A DNA stretch of 64,000 nucleotides from Cryoendolithus antarcticus (taxonomy: Eukaryota; Ascomycota; Dothideomycetes; Cladosporiales; Cladosporiaceae), in assembly GCA_002077065.1 (NCBI GenBank), contig NAJO01000033.1:124001-188000 (forward strand), given 5' to 3'. The position numbers were made by a program, and so were the translations under genes. Below are positions 1-10,987 of the stretch, in pieces (position 1 is the first letter of the stretch; each line of letters opens with the position of its first letter). The notes below the pieces were generated by a model. That model was not told the origin of the DNA. It saw only the letters and a program-made list of their open reading frames with translations, and searched no databases.

Positions 1-942
1 GTAGCGCTATTGGCGTTGGCGGACCGGTCATGGGAGGGGTGTTTGGGCGGTAGATTCGCCATATCGCGGCTCAGTAGGTCCGAGAATGGTTATTGGAGAT
101 GGATAAGATGATAGGATTTGGCACACGCCGCAGGGGGATTTGCTGGTAGGGTTACGATGGCTTGGATGTTTTGATGGGTATGTGCTTGGAGATGACTTGG
201 GATGCTGGATGACATGGGAGGTACTTGCTGAATGGGATGGAATAGAAGTGCGTGGAATACGAATGGGTTTGGGTGTATATGTACATGAATCGGTCATGTC
301 TTCCAGACGTCTACAGTCTCAATCGTTAACGATGCGCCAGCGCGTTTCTCGCATCATGATGATGCGTCGCGTCTCGTCTCCTAACAAAAGCTTTCGCTTT
401 CTGTCCTCTCCACGATCAGATGGTATTGTCTGATCCGCTTTAGTCGTAGGCTGTCAGCTGCGGCGCAAGATGCAAGTGCCCATGATGTCCATGCGCCAAA
501 ACGGTTTCGTCCCATGTAAGCTGAGAGGGTCGCTTACTTGCCGCAGCGACGACGATGCAACGATGTGGTCGCAGTGATGCACTCGAAGAATAGCATTCGC
601 ATGAATGCATCTGCAGTCATGCGCTCGAGATAATGCGCTCGAGGTGATGCGCTCGAAGTGATGCGCTCGAAGTGAGGCGCTCAAAGGAACGGACCCTCAG
701 TGATGCAGCTGTATTCACGCATCTGCAATGATGTGTCTGAGAGAAGCTTGATGCTGAGAGCTTCCCACATATAGTCGCCATATGGATCATACGATCCACT
801 CGCGAACCTTTGTCGTTGTTGATCAAACGGTATGACACGACTCAATATCGCATGATTCCTTGCGTCTAGTCGCCTTTCAGACTTGAGATGCGTGTGGCCA
901 CTATGAGAAGATACCTCATCCCGCCTCATCGATGCCGTGCCT
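1..942. other. Left-edge intergenic region
   Basis: No supportable gene is seen. Short reading frames occur on both strands, but they are low in complexity (Pro/Ser-rich on the minus strand) and have no recognisable domain. A 14-bp tandem repeat lies at 619-688. A gene continuing from outside the window cannot be excluded. Confidence 0.5.
619..688. repeat. 14-bp minisatellite, five units
   Basis: Five contiguous 14-bp units begin at 619, 633, 647, 661 and 675. The consensus is ATGCGCTCGAAGTG: units 3 and 4 are identical, units 1 and 2 differ at a few bases, and unit 5 is more diverged. A separate degenerate copy (ATGCACTCGAAGAA) lies at 577-590. The unit length is not a multiple of three and no gene spans it. 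Confidence 0.85.
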
Positions 943-1632
943 TCACAGCGTCGTCAATTTGATCGCGGCGACGTCCTTGTGCTTCTCGAACATCTCCCCG
1001 ACCCTATCATGCAGCTCATCAACCGTCAGCCCTTTGCCATCAGTAGGTCGTATGACGCAATCCTCTAGCTCTGTCGTCCTCCCAACATAGTCCTTCGTCT
1101 CATCTCGTTCCTCCCAGATCACAGCTTCCATGCCGGGCATAGGCGGGATCGATAGCTGCATCTTCGGCAACAGCTTACCTTTTACTGAAGAGGCTCTGCG
1201 ACAATATTGATGGATGTCATCTCGGGTGATGATCATCAGCGCGCAGTACTTGTTCCCACTAGCTTCGAGACTGAGATGCCAGAAACGAAACTGGTAGGAG
1301 GGGAATGTCGTCTGAACGACTGGATTCAGGATTGGCGCATCTAGTGTCGCCCCGGTCAAGCCTGCGCAATGCCAGCCGCGAGTACGAGAGACAGCAGGAC
1401 AGAGGTACAAAGAGCGTCGTAATTGCAGTGAGCTGGCCACGAGGACATTGAAAGTAGTATTGACTCGTCGGAGGCTCAGCAGGTGCTTGAGGACCGAAGC
1501 ATTGTAATCTGTGCGTACGGAGCGAGGATCCTCGCGTTCACGGAGAGGATGCAGGTCGTCCAGCAGACAGAGGAGGATTTGTTCCAGCAGCTCTGGCGTC
1601 CGTAGTACCTGGACAATGCTCGAAGCGGACAT
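943..1632 (-). CDS. F-box-like protein, single exon
   Basis: This 229-residue intronless gene starts at the ATG at 1630-1632; the longer open frame begins with GTG only. The N-terminal part reads as a divergent F-box (ELLEQILLCLL near residue 14, then LLSLRRVNTTFNVLVASS and LRRSLYL). The middle contains ILNPVVQTTFP and a Trp/aromatic stretch, and the C-terminus contains GLTVDELHDRV. This order is typical of a large, rapidly evolving group of F-box-like proteins in Dothideomycetes, whose substrates are unknown. F-box proteins normally recruit targets to an SCF ubiquitin ligase through Skp1; here that role is inferred from the family only. It is transcribed divergently from the transporter gene at 2018. 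Confidence 0.7.
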   Translation of the reverse strand: MSASSIVQVLRTPELLEQILLCLLDDLHPLREREDPRSVRTDYNASVLKHLLSLRRVNTTFNVLVASSLQLRRSLYLCPAVSRTRGWHCAGLTGATLDAPILNPVVQTTFPSYQFRFWHLSLEASGNKYCALMIITRDDIHQYCRRASSVKGKLLPKMQLSIPPMPGMEAVIWEERDETKDYVGRTTELEDCVIRPTDGKGLTVDELHDRVGEMFEKHKDVAAIKLTTL

Positions 1633-2017
1633 TACTCCATTTGGTATGGTGGTCGTCGTCACATTAATTCGACATCAGTAGACCTGCGGGAGGATTCCTC
1701 GCCATCGCGCATAAAGTCAACAGCCTCGGATTTGTGAGATGATCTCGTCGATTGGTTGCGCACTAGCTCAGCGTCTTACACTTCGTCTCTCGAGCATGGG
1801 TGGAATGCATCACTTCGACGTTAGTGCCGGAAACTCCCGCGTCTACTGTACTTGCCGGATCGGGAGCTCAAGACAAGGCGCAGCTTGCTATCAGGAACGG
1901 CACGTGCTCATATCACACGCCTAGTAGTCGGATCCTCTGCTGTCTATCGTTGCTGGCAGCAACACGATGCGATAACGAGATTCAAGGCAGTCAGACTGAA
2001 AGGGCACCGCGCTCAGC
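1633..2017. other. Divergent intergenic region
   Basis: This is the shared upstream region of the F-box-like gene (minus) and the transporter gene (plus). No gene or clear motif was seen. Confidence 0.5.
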
Positions 2018-3446
2018 ATGGCAGGCTCGAAGTCCTTGATCCCGCTGCTGGTCGGCATGATGCTGCTGACCGGCGTCTGCAATACGCTCTTGACAAAGTA
2101 TCAGGTATGGCACGATAGCTAGTCTGCGACGGTCAATTTTGCTGACCACGTACACAGGATATGCAATGCGTCGGGAACTGCAAGTCCTCCAAACCCAAGA
2201 CCTTCGAGCAACCCGTCCTCCAAACCCTCCAGATGTTCGTCGGCGAGAGCGGCTGCTGGCTTGTTATCCTCATAACAAATCTCATATGCAAGTTTCGCAA
2301 GGATGGTGGCAAAAGCGACGACGACATCGAGTACGCGCCAGTAGCAGGGCGGGACAGTACAGAGGAGGAGATCGAGGAAGCAGCAGCAGCCCTCAGCAAC
2401 TCTCAGACCTTGGTGGACCCTACGAACATCCTCGCGAAACCGCTCATAGACAACGAAGTGGCACATCTGCAGCGAAGGCCGCTGACGGGTTGGCGCATCA
2501 CCCTGCTCGCACTACCAGCAATCTGCGACATCCTGGGTACGACGCTCATGAACGCCGGCCTACTGTTCGTAGCGGCCTCAATCTACCAGATGACCCGCGG
2601 CGCTCTCGTCCTCTTCGTCGGCCTCTTCAGCGTCATATTCCTGCGTCGACACCTCGGAGTCTGGAAATGGCTATCCCTCTTTGTCGTCGTCGCCGGCGTT
2701 GCACTGGTGGGCCTTGCAGGCGCACTAGACAAAGGAAGCACCGTCCCAGTTCTGCCAGGCGACTCTGGCCCTCATGGTCCGAAACACGATCATCTGATGC
2801 ACAACGTACGCGCTGCAGCGTCTGCAGTCGAGCAGCACACATCAGCTGAGACGCTCATCGGCATTCTCATGATCGCTGGAGCACAGATATTTACGGCTTC
2901 GCAGTTCGTGCTGGAAGAGAGTATTATGGAGAAGTTTAGCATGGAGCCTGTAAATGTTGTGGCTTGGGAGGGCACATTCGGCTTCCTTGTCACCTTGATC
3001 GGGATGGGCGTGCTGCATCTTGCTATCGGACGCACAGAGAAGGGACGAGGAGGCTACTTCGATGCAGCGGAAGGCTTCCATCAAGTCTTTACTAATCGCG
3101 CTATTGCTGTCACATCTGTGCTCATCATGTTCAGCATAGGGTACACCTCCCTTCCCATCCTCCCCGCACTTCACCCTCATGCTGACTCTCTCGTAGTGGT
3201 TTCAACTTCTTCGGCCTATCCGTCACCCGCCAAATCTCCGCCACCGCTCGAAGTACAATCGACACCTGTCGCACGCTCTTCATCTGGCTCGTCTCGCTCG
3301 GTCTGGGCTGGGAGACGTTCAAGTGGCTGCAGGTGGGTGGCTTCGCATTGCTGGTGTATGGCACGGGCGTGTTCAATGAGATTATACCGGCTCCGCAGGC
3401 GTTTACGAAGAGTTGGTGGCGGCGGAATCTGGCGAGGCAGAATTAG
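2018..3446 (+). CDS. SLC35F6-like DMT transporter
   Basis: Three exons (2018-2104, 2158-3140, 3197-3446) encode 439 residues. The first intron separates LLTKYQ from DMQCVGNC, a motif pair characteristic of the SLC35F6/EamA-like drug/metabolite transporter family; KTFEQPVLQTLQMFVGE follows. About nine to ten hydrophobic segments are visible, starting with LIPLLVGMMLLTGVCN at the N-terminus. The second splice restores the frame into FNFFGLSVTRQISATARSTI and a conserved GLGWETFKWLQ helix. An acidic low-complexity loop lies near residues 80-110. Metazoan SLC35F6 is an endolysosomal or mitochondrial membrane protein; the substrate is not established, and the name resemblance to nucleotide-sugar carriers should not be over-read. 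Confidence 0.88.
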
Positions 3447-3774
3447 GGTAGGGTATGTAATGGTATCAGCTTGTTCTACCCTGCGACTTTCGCGTCCGGT
3501 GTGCTGGAGGCGTGAATGGTGCTCACTCTATAGGTGCGAGGTATGAGGTGAGGTCCGAAGTCGCACGACGAACACTAGCGCAAATGTAAGCGAGCCAGTG
3601 ATCTGAGGGCGGCGATGTCGTAGAGGCCAGGAAGGAGCGTTGTGGTGTGTATGTGGAAGGTGCGCAGGACACCTGTCGACAAAGTTGGTGTTGCGCTCGA
3701 CCTCACGGCCGAGTCCGACCACTATGGCCTTTCGTGAACATTACGACCAAGTCATGGGTACTCAGCCACTTGCT
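3447..3774. other. Convergent 3' region
   Basis: This gap lies between the ends of the transporter and monooxygenase genes. No gene is seen; it probably holds the two 3' untranslated regions. Confidence 0.5.
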
Positions 3775-5583
3775 CTATGCTATCTTCCCCTTCAGTCCCC
3801 TTTTCCCACACTTCTCCTCCTCCGCCCGCCGCTTCTCCCTCTCCTCTAGCACCCTCATGTCAGCATTCGCCTTCTCCACAGCCTCCCTCGCCCCATTCCA
3901 CGTCTTCCTCCCCCTTCCAATATCAAACAGCCTCCAAGCATGCGGCGACATCACGCCATCAAGTAGCATCTTGTAGAACTGCCTATCGCTCCACCACAAC
4001 TTCCAGCACCGCCAGCTCGTCCAGCTGCCGACGTGCTCAAAAAGCCCTGTGCCAGCGACTTCATGCAGCCAGCGCGAGAACGCAAGATCAGAGCGGATGC
4101 CAGCGTGGGCGATCTCGCCGTTCTTGAGCGTGGAGATGAGGGAGGCGTAGAATGAGTTTGCTTCGGCTTGCATTTCGGTTTGGGAGGGGAAGGGGTATTT
4201 GCCGCTCCAGAGCTGCGCGAGCCCCATGCTTATGAGGTCGTTGACGCTGGTTGAGCCGGGGAGGACGAGAGTGTGGCCTAAGAATGCGAGGCTGTGAGGG
4301 TATTGGAGAGAGATGATGCCGCGGTAGAGGAGCGGGACGCGGCCTGTGTCTCGGTAGTGCGGTGGGAGGGCGGCGAAGTTGTCGGGTGCAAGGGAGGGGT
4401 TCGTGGGGTCCGCGGAGGGTGGGAGGAGTGAGGAGAAGTCGACGTGGGCGCCGGTGCAGCAGAGGATCGCGTCGACATGGTCGAGAGTAGTGCCGTCGGT
4501 AAGGAGCAGGCTGTTAGGCCCCGTGATGCGAGCGATGCCTTGGACGGACTCGACTTTGCCGGAAAGGAGAAGATCTGGCAGATGGTCGGAGATAAGTGGA
4601 ATACTGTTCTCGGGGTTGCCTGACAGCCGAGCTCCTGTGAGAGCAGGATGGTCCTTCAATCCAGGGAAAGCTTCGTTTTGCCAACCCTGAAGCATTTTCG
4701 ATCTCAGCTTGAGCATAACCTTGGGCATGAATTTGCCGATGAAGCCACCGATGATTGCTAGCCTGATGCTGACATTGTGATCGAGCGCCTTGCCGCGCAG
4801 GATTCTGGGCAGTACGACGAACTTGCGACGATGAGAGAGGTAGACTTTCGCTGCGCCGGCATCAAGAAGGTAGCCAATGCTGTCAGCTGATGTTGCTCCG
4901 GCGCCGACAACGAGAACAGTCTGTCCGGCATACTGCGACGGGTTCTTGAAGTTTTGTGAGTGCACGATCTCGCCTCTGAAAGCGTTCAGACCCGCGATGT
5001 CGGGGAGTCGCGGCCGCGATAGCGAACCAGTTGCCATGATCAGGCAATCGAAGGCCTGCGCCCGGGCAGGCTGGTCGAGCGCCTTGGTCGTGACCATCCA
5101 CTTGCGCTGCTCATCGTTGCGGGTGATTCTGGTCACACTGGTCGAGAGGTGAATATGCTTGTTCAGCTCGAAACGCGCAGCGTACAACTCAAAGTAGTCC
5201 TGAACCTGCTTGGCACTAGGGTAGAGAGGACAGTCTGGTGGCCATCAGCTCGAGTGCTACTCGAACATGTGGCAGACCTACCGTCAGGAAGTGGAAAGTC
5301 GCTGTAAGCAGCCTTCGACGTTGTCAGCTTGTGCTTTCGAGCTGGGATATGCTCCAGTGATGCGCACCAGATGCTTCGACACATTCGATACGGTACCGGT
5401 AAGCGTGCTTGTCTGCGTGGGATCGAGCGTGCTATGCCAAAGTCCCCCGATGTAGCTATTCCGCTCGAAGCAAGTCACTTCGAAGCCTTCCTCTAAGAAG
5501 TTTTTGACCGCAGTCAGTCCAAATGCGCCAGCACCAACGACGCAGATGGATTTGCCCAGTCCATCAGAGCCCATTGCCGACAT
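3775..5583 (-). CDS. Flavin-containing monooxygenase
   Basis: Three exons (5583-5368, 5312-5282, 5234-3775) encode 568 residues; the middle exon is only 31 nt. The FAD Rossmann motif is GAGAFG at residues 17-22, the FMO fingerprint reads FRGEIVHSQNF at about 168, and the NADPH-binding GAGATS is at 193-198. The splice choices restore SNVSKHL-AAYSDFPLPDD-CPLYPSAKQVQDYF, a well-conserved FMO stretch. The enzyme should use NADPH, FAD and O2 to oxygenate a soft nucleophile (N or S) or act as a Baeyer-Villiger-type oxidase; the substrate cannot be read from sequence. The start is the ATG at 5583, with another in-frame ATG three codons on; the frame upstream begins only with GTG. The C-terminal 40 residues are a charged Lys/Glu tail. 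Confidence 0.9.
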
Positions 5584-6195
5584 GGCCAATGTAGAGGGCT
5601 GGATCAATTGTGCGATGAAGGGAAGTGTTCGACTAGAAGAAGGCGTGAAGGGAGATGGGACAAGATAGACCACCGCACCTACGAAGTGACCATGTGGAAA
5701 GAATTGTGACCTCGATATGCCCGTAACTTATGTTCGGACGGTGCTACGATCCAGGTCAGCAGTAGTACGCGATCTGATACGGCTTTGACGAGAGACGGCA
5801 TGAATCCTTCGGGGCCCTGGAGCCAGCTGAAGTGGTACAGTAACCCTGCAATGATCGGCGCAGGCATCGATGCGGTGCGATACGACGCGGCCAATAGTGG
5901 CCGGCGCACGTTTCTATCGATAATGTCCTGAGTCGACTCAGTCACTCACGCGTTCAGATGTGAGCAGAGGCTCTGTGTGTATGTTTGATGATCTCTGGTC
6001 AAAGTAAGGTCCGTCTTCACGACGCGTCAGGGTCGCGTCGACGCCAAGCGTCGGCATTGCGACTTCACTGATGGCGGCTTCCTTCCTGAGGATTGGGCGC
6101 GGCGCTGCACGTCTGCCTGTACGCCTTCACCGTGAGTGTGCGGCTACAGAGCCACAGCCTTCTTGGACAAAGTAGATACATGTAGGTACAGACGA
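5584..6195. other. Divergent intergenic region
   Basis: This region lies between the starts of the monooxygenase gene (minus) and the F-box/LRR gene (plus). The small open frames have no recognisable content. Confidence 0.5.
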
Positions 6196-8170
6196 ATGAG
6201 CGCCACCTCATCGCAACCAAAGCCCTCGACTTCAACAGTCCGACTTTACAGACTCGGTGTCTCGCAGAACGCCATGCCTTCCACCACTCGACAGGGCTCG
6301 ACAGCTCCCAGCAACACTCCTCAAACCTCACAGCGCCGAATCGGCCGTCGTCCGGCGTATCAAAAGAAGTCTGTGCCGATACCTTCGTTCTTTGCCCCTT
6401 CTACGCCGGTTATTACGGTGCCTCGCCTGCTGGCTCTGCCAGCTGAGCTGCAGAAAGACATACTGGACTACGTGAGCACTGTGATCCAAGTTGATCGACT
6501 CGCAGCTGACACTTACTCAGATCACGACGTGTCGCGACCGCAAAAGTCTGTGCCTCGTTTCGAAGGAAATGCATGCAGTTGCAGCGCCATATCTGTACCG
6601 TCACATAGAGCTCACCCCTGCCAGCTTAGTACAGAAGGTCCAGGACGCCCTCTGCAAGAGCAACACCTCACTACAGCACGTACGCCGTCTCGTAATCCGG
6701 AAGGCGCCATTCGCGCGCCCAGCAATGACCGAGGCTGGATTTGCGGTGTTGAGCTCTGTCCTCACTGCACTACCCAAAGACGGCCTTGAGATGTTTGCGT
6801 AAGCTGTATCGAGCTGTTTGTGGGACGGGCATGACTGATCGCGAGTAGTATACATGCCGGAACAGCCAATGTACCATGTGATCTCGACTACCTGCTGCGT
6901 CTCCGACAGCGTCGATCGAACCTGTACCAAATGCAGTGTGCGGAGACCTGCCCTGTTCTGCACCTACTGCCGGATGCCGATGAGTTGCGAAACGTCACTA
7001 CGCTGCAGCTGACCCTTCGCAACAAGGAGTCTTGTGCCAGAGCTCAGACTATCTTACAAGCGGCACCGATGGTGATCAACCTCGCAATCGAATTGAGTTG
7101 CACAGAATGGCTGACAAGCGATGGACCAAAGACCGGCGAGCTTGTGGTCAACACGCTGTTCGACCAGCAAGACATCAAGATCGGCTCACAGAAATCGCAA
7201 AAGCCAGCTTTGCAGAAGCTGAGACTTTCCAGGATGGATCTTACCACAGCCGGGACGATACTCCCGACGCTAGTAGACTGCGGCAGCCTTCGCCACCTGC
7301 AATTAGTCGATTGTGATAACATGGTGCCTTTGTGTGAGAGCTTCTCGCAGCTGAGGCTTCCTCTTGAAATCCTCGAAATCAAGGACGCCTCGGATGGAGA
7401 TAGACGTGGCAAGACCGATGTGCTCTTGCAGTCGGTGCGCCAGCTGCGGCGCTTTCGGATCACGCGAAGTGTGTATGACGACCCAAATCACGATTTCCAA
7501 TGGGCTGCCTTGCAACGGCATGCTGCGACCTTGCAAGTGCTTGAGATCGTAGATGGAGAGTCAGATGGCAATGTTTTCAGGGCGAACACAGTAATTGACC
7601 GATCCGCCGCAGCTTTGCGGAAGCTGTTCGTTAGCTGCACAGACCTACGACAGCTCTGTATTGGCGGTTTTGGACTCGAGTCCGGCACGTGGACGAATCA
7701 GATTCACGGCGTGAATCTCTTGTTGGTGAGCATGTTTGTTGATCGAGAACGAGTGAACAATATACACTGACACTCATCATCAGGACTGCGTTTCAAATCT
7801 TCGCAACCTGCGAACCCTCAAGCTGCGTATGTACCCAGATTGCCTAGACGGTAGCATCTACATCGAAAGCGAGGAACGGCAGACGATCTTCGAGGCGCAA
7901 ATCCGACACCACGCCGTCATCCTCGCAAGCAAAGTCTTCCAGGAACTCGGTGCTGGGTGCCCGCGTCTCAGGGTAGTTGTCGTCGAGGCTTGGGAGATGC
8001 CACAAGATGACAGTCCGGAATACTTTGCAACATTCGCATTCCTTCGGGCGTCGCAGACGGATGTATATGGCTGCACTCGCGCGGTCGCTGTGGAGGAGCC
8101 GATGCACCTGATCAAGCATCATGAGCCATGCTCGGACATCTTGGAGCCGGAAAGGTTCATGGGCAATTGA
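6196..8170 (+). CDS. F-box protein with leucine-rich-repeat-like tail
   Basis: Four exons (6196-6471, 6521-6798, 6849-7725, 7784-8170) encode 605 residues. The first ~75 residues are disordered and Ser/Thr/Pro-rich. An F-box follows (LLALPAELQKDILDYITTC, then SLCLVSKEMHAVAAPYLYRHIEL), and the first intron splits it. The rest alternates hydrophobic strands and helices in the manner of irregular leucine-rich repeats (LQKLRLSRMDL, LRHLQLVDC, LEILEIKDA, LRRFRITRS, LRNLRTLKLRMY). Such proteins are usually SCF ubiquitin-ligase substrate receptors; partner and target are unknown. An upstream in-frame ATG at 6136 would add 20 residues, but 6196 gives the more conventional N-terminus. Confidence 0.82.
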
Positions 8171-8799
8171 CGGAGACAACGTTGGGACCGAAGAGGATGA
8201 TATCGGCGCATGAGTAAGTACTCGAGCATATGACGCCGCTTGAACCGCTCGCACTCGAGCGGCCGAGAGACTGCGGCAGACGGGACTGGGAGGCGATCAT
8301 CCTGTCCGTCGCGAGGCGAGGTCTGCGCAATGACCTTGCGGACTGGCGGGATGGCTTATGTGTTATACTCATCATATATCAGTAGCTCGGTCGTATGTAC
8401 ATATGTCCGCCCGCAACGTCTTCTAACGTCTGCAGGGCATCTGCAGGGCTAATGTCCGATGATGGAGCCGGTTGTGACACGTGAGGCGTCCGTGCGCGAC
8501 AGCTATCGTTGCTCGAGCTGCATCTGGCAACAGAGTGCGGAGAGGGTGGAGCAATTCAATATCGTGACAACCAGCCACTTCGGTTGGCGAATGTCGTGAA
8601 AGTTGGCACTGTTGCGACGGTCCACATGCTGAGAGACTGGTGAATGCTTCCACTGGAAATTCGCTGAAGAGGTCATTTCGTCGTCAAGCGTTCGAGCGAC
8701 ATCGCGAGCATTGCATAGCGGGGACACCTGTGAGAGCGATTGGAACGACCATCTGGACACTGCGCGTTTGGAGCACCGAGTACAGAACATCTGGGCGAT
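8171..8799. other. Intergenic region upstream of glycogenin
   Basis: No gene is supported. It holds the 3' end of the F-box/LRR gene and the promoter of the glycogenin gene, which lie in tandem. Confidence 0.5.
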
Positions 8800-10987
8800 A
8801 TGGCGGTCGGGGAGGATGCGTACTGTACGGTAGGGATAGCACGAAGACCGACGCACCGTAAAGTCACATACTGATCAGTACCGCAGCTGGTTATGACCGA
8901 TTCCTACCTACCAGGTATGTCCCTTGGCCGTGAACGGATTGGAGACGAGACCTGACGTTTTCGATAGGTGCCGCCGTCCTTGCAAACTCCCTCCGCGACT
9001 GTGGCACGACGAAGAAGCTCGCGGCGCTTGTGTGCCACGACACGCTGCGGCAAAGCACCATCGACGAGCTACGGGTAAGTGTCGCCCCCAGCAGAGCGAT
9101 TGGCCTAGGCCAGTCTGACACAGCCATGCTCTACAGGACCTCTACGACTATGTCATCCCCGTCGACCGCATCGGCAATCCCAACCCCAAGAATCTCTACC
9201 TCATGAACCGCGGCGATCTCCTCTACACCTTCACCAAGATCAACCTCTGGCGGCAGACCCAATTCCGCAAGATCGTCTACTTCGACGCTGATGTCGTCGC
9301 CCTGCGAGCGCCCGAAGAGCTCTTCGACACCAGAGAAGACTTCGCCGCTGCGCCAGATGTCGGCTGGCCAGATGCCTTCAACACGGGCGTTATGGTCATC
9401 TCACCGCACATGGGCACGTACTGGGCATTGAAGACACTCGCAAGCGCTGGAGACAGCTTTGACGGCGCGGATCAGGGTCTGCTGAACCAGTACTACGAGC
9501 ACAAGCCTTGGAAGAGATTGAGCTTCAAGTATAACTGCACGCCCTCGGCGAACTACCAGTATGAGCCGGCATATCGATTCTACAAGCATGACATCAGCAT
9601 GATACATTTCATTGGCGATCACAAGCCTTGGAGAGGAGCGAGGAGCGCCAATGCACCGCCCAGTGCGTACCAAGAGTTGCTGTCAAGATGGTGGGCGGTG
9701 TATGATCGGCATATCAGTATGGGCACGCATGAGTACACCGAGACTGGGAAGCGGGAGCAGGGTACCGTGTCTGCTAACGGTGGGACGGCGCCAGCCCTGA
9801 GCAGCAGTACAGAAGTACCTTTCACTGAGCCGGGCGAGGCAGCAGAAAACATCGACCAAGGTCTCGTAGCGCCCAGAGCGACGGCCGAAGCCAGACGTTT
9901 CTCAGCTCCACAGTCAGAATGGGATGCAACTCGCGCACCTCCTCCAGCGACATCTCGACCCGAAGCGGCGAACTTCCCCCACCAGATTTACGACTTCAAC
10001 AACGACCCAACGCCCTTCCACGCCCCAGCCTCCTACCCCGAGCCACCAAAAGACATGTGGTACGAAGTTCCCAATCAGCCGCCTCGACGCGAAGAAAAGC
10101 CACCTCCAATCTTCCCCTGGGAAGAACGCACAGTGCCCAAACCAACCCGCATCTTCGCCCCGTCTGCCCCACCGTCCCCACCACCTTCGGCGTCCCCGCC
10201 CTTCGCTCACGCTGACGAGCTCTCCGTCCAAGCCGACGACCTCCCCACGCCCACAACACCCACCATCCACGTCTCCTCCCCGCCCGCAAATGACTTTAGC
10301 GCCACTGGAAAGAACGCCTGGGACGACATCCAAGGCATCGACTCCTACGTGCGCGCCTTGTCTGACCGGCAATTCAACCGCGCGAAGGTCTCGCAGGGGT
10401 ATCAGGAAGGCCCGCAACCGCAGACGGAGCCTGGGGCTGTGCTTGCGGAGCAGGTCAGGCAGCGGAGGGAGAGTCTGATTCTGACTGATTTCCCTAGCGC
10501 CGTGGAGCGGCCGAGTTTGCCTGTTACACCGGCGCCGAGGGCGAGGAACTCGTTCTGGGGCGAGGAGAGGGATGAGACTGGGAACTTGCCGGCGGCGGAA
10601 GGGGTGCCGGATCAGGCGGACTGGGTATGCACACAGTACATGGTCTACGCAAGCTGGGGGTTGATGCTAACGCGATCGTCTCTACAGAATCCTGACGAAC
10701 AACTCGAGACTCTCCGCCGGAACTCGGTCCTCAGCTCCGCCGACCTCAAAATGCCACAGCGCAAGCTTTCTGCGAGGTCCATGCCGGCTACCTCCGCAGA
10801 CATTCATCCCGCCGCCACAGCGTCGGGCGGCACCCTCGCCTCAGTCGCAGAAGAACAGCATCCCGCTTCCTCCAAACCGACTTTCGCCACGCCTGATTTC
10901 GCTTCTTCGGGCGTGAAGAGTGAGGAAGCAGTGCTTAGTCCGACAGAGCACGGGAGTAGGGACTTCGGGCAGGGCGTACTTGAGTAG
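8800..10987 (+). CDS. Glycogenin (glycogen primer glucosyltransferase)
   Basis: Five exons (8800-8829, 8887-8914, 8968-9074, 9137-10624, 10688-10987) encode 650 residues. Glycogenin (GT8) glucosylates itself from UDP-glucose to make the primer that glycogen synthase extends. The first three short exons restore MAVGEDAYCTLVMTDSYLPG followed by AAVLANSLRDCGTTKKLAAL, the conserved GT8 N-terminus. The metal-binding DxD is DAD at residues 105-107, and the donor-site motifs NTGVMV, DGADQGLLN and HFIGDHKPW are all present. From about residue 260 the protein is a long Pro-rich disordered tail, normal for fungal glycogenins, ending in conserved patches (WNPDEQLETLRR) likely to contact glycogen synthase. 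The last intron is 63 nt and has no in-frame stop, so a naive prediction reads through it. Confidence 0.93.

Noticed and set aside
28..297. 89-residue minus-strand ORF at the left edge
   Set aside because: Low-complexity Ser/Pro/His composition, no domain, no signal peptide; likely fortuitous.
3775..5583. FMO, SDRs, GMC oxidase and SRPBCC protein as a secondary-metabolite cluster
   Set aside because: They are scattered over 45 kb among unrelated genes, and no backbone synthase (PKS, NRPS, terpene synthase) is present.
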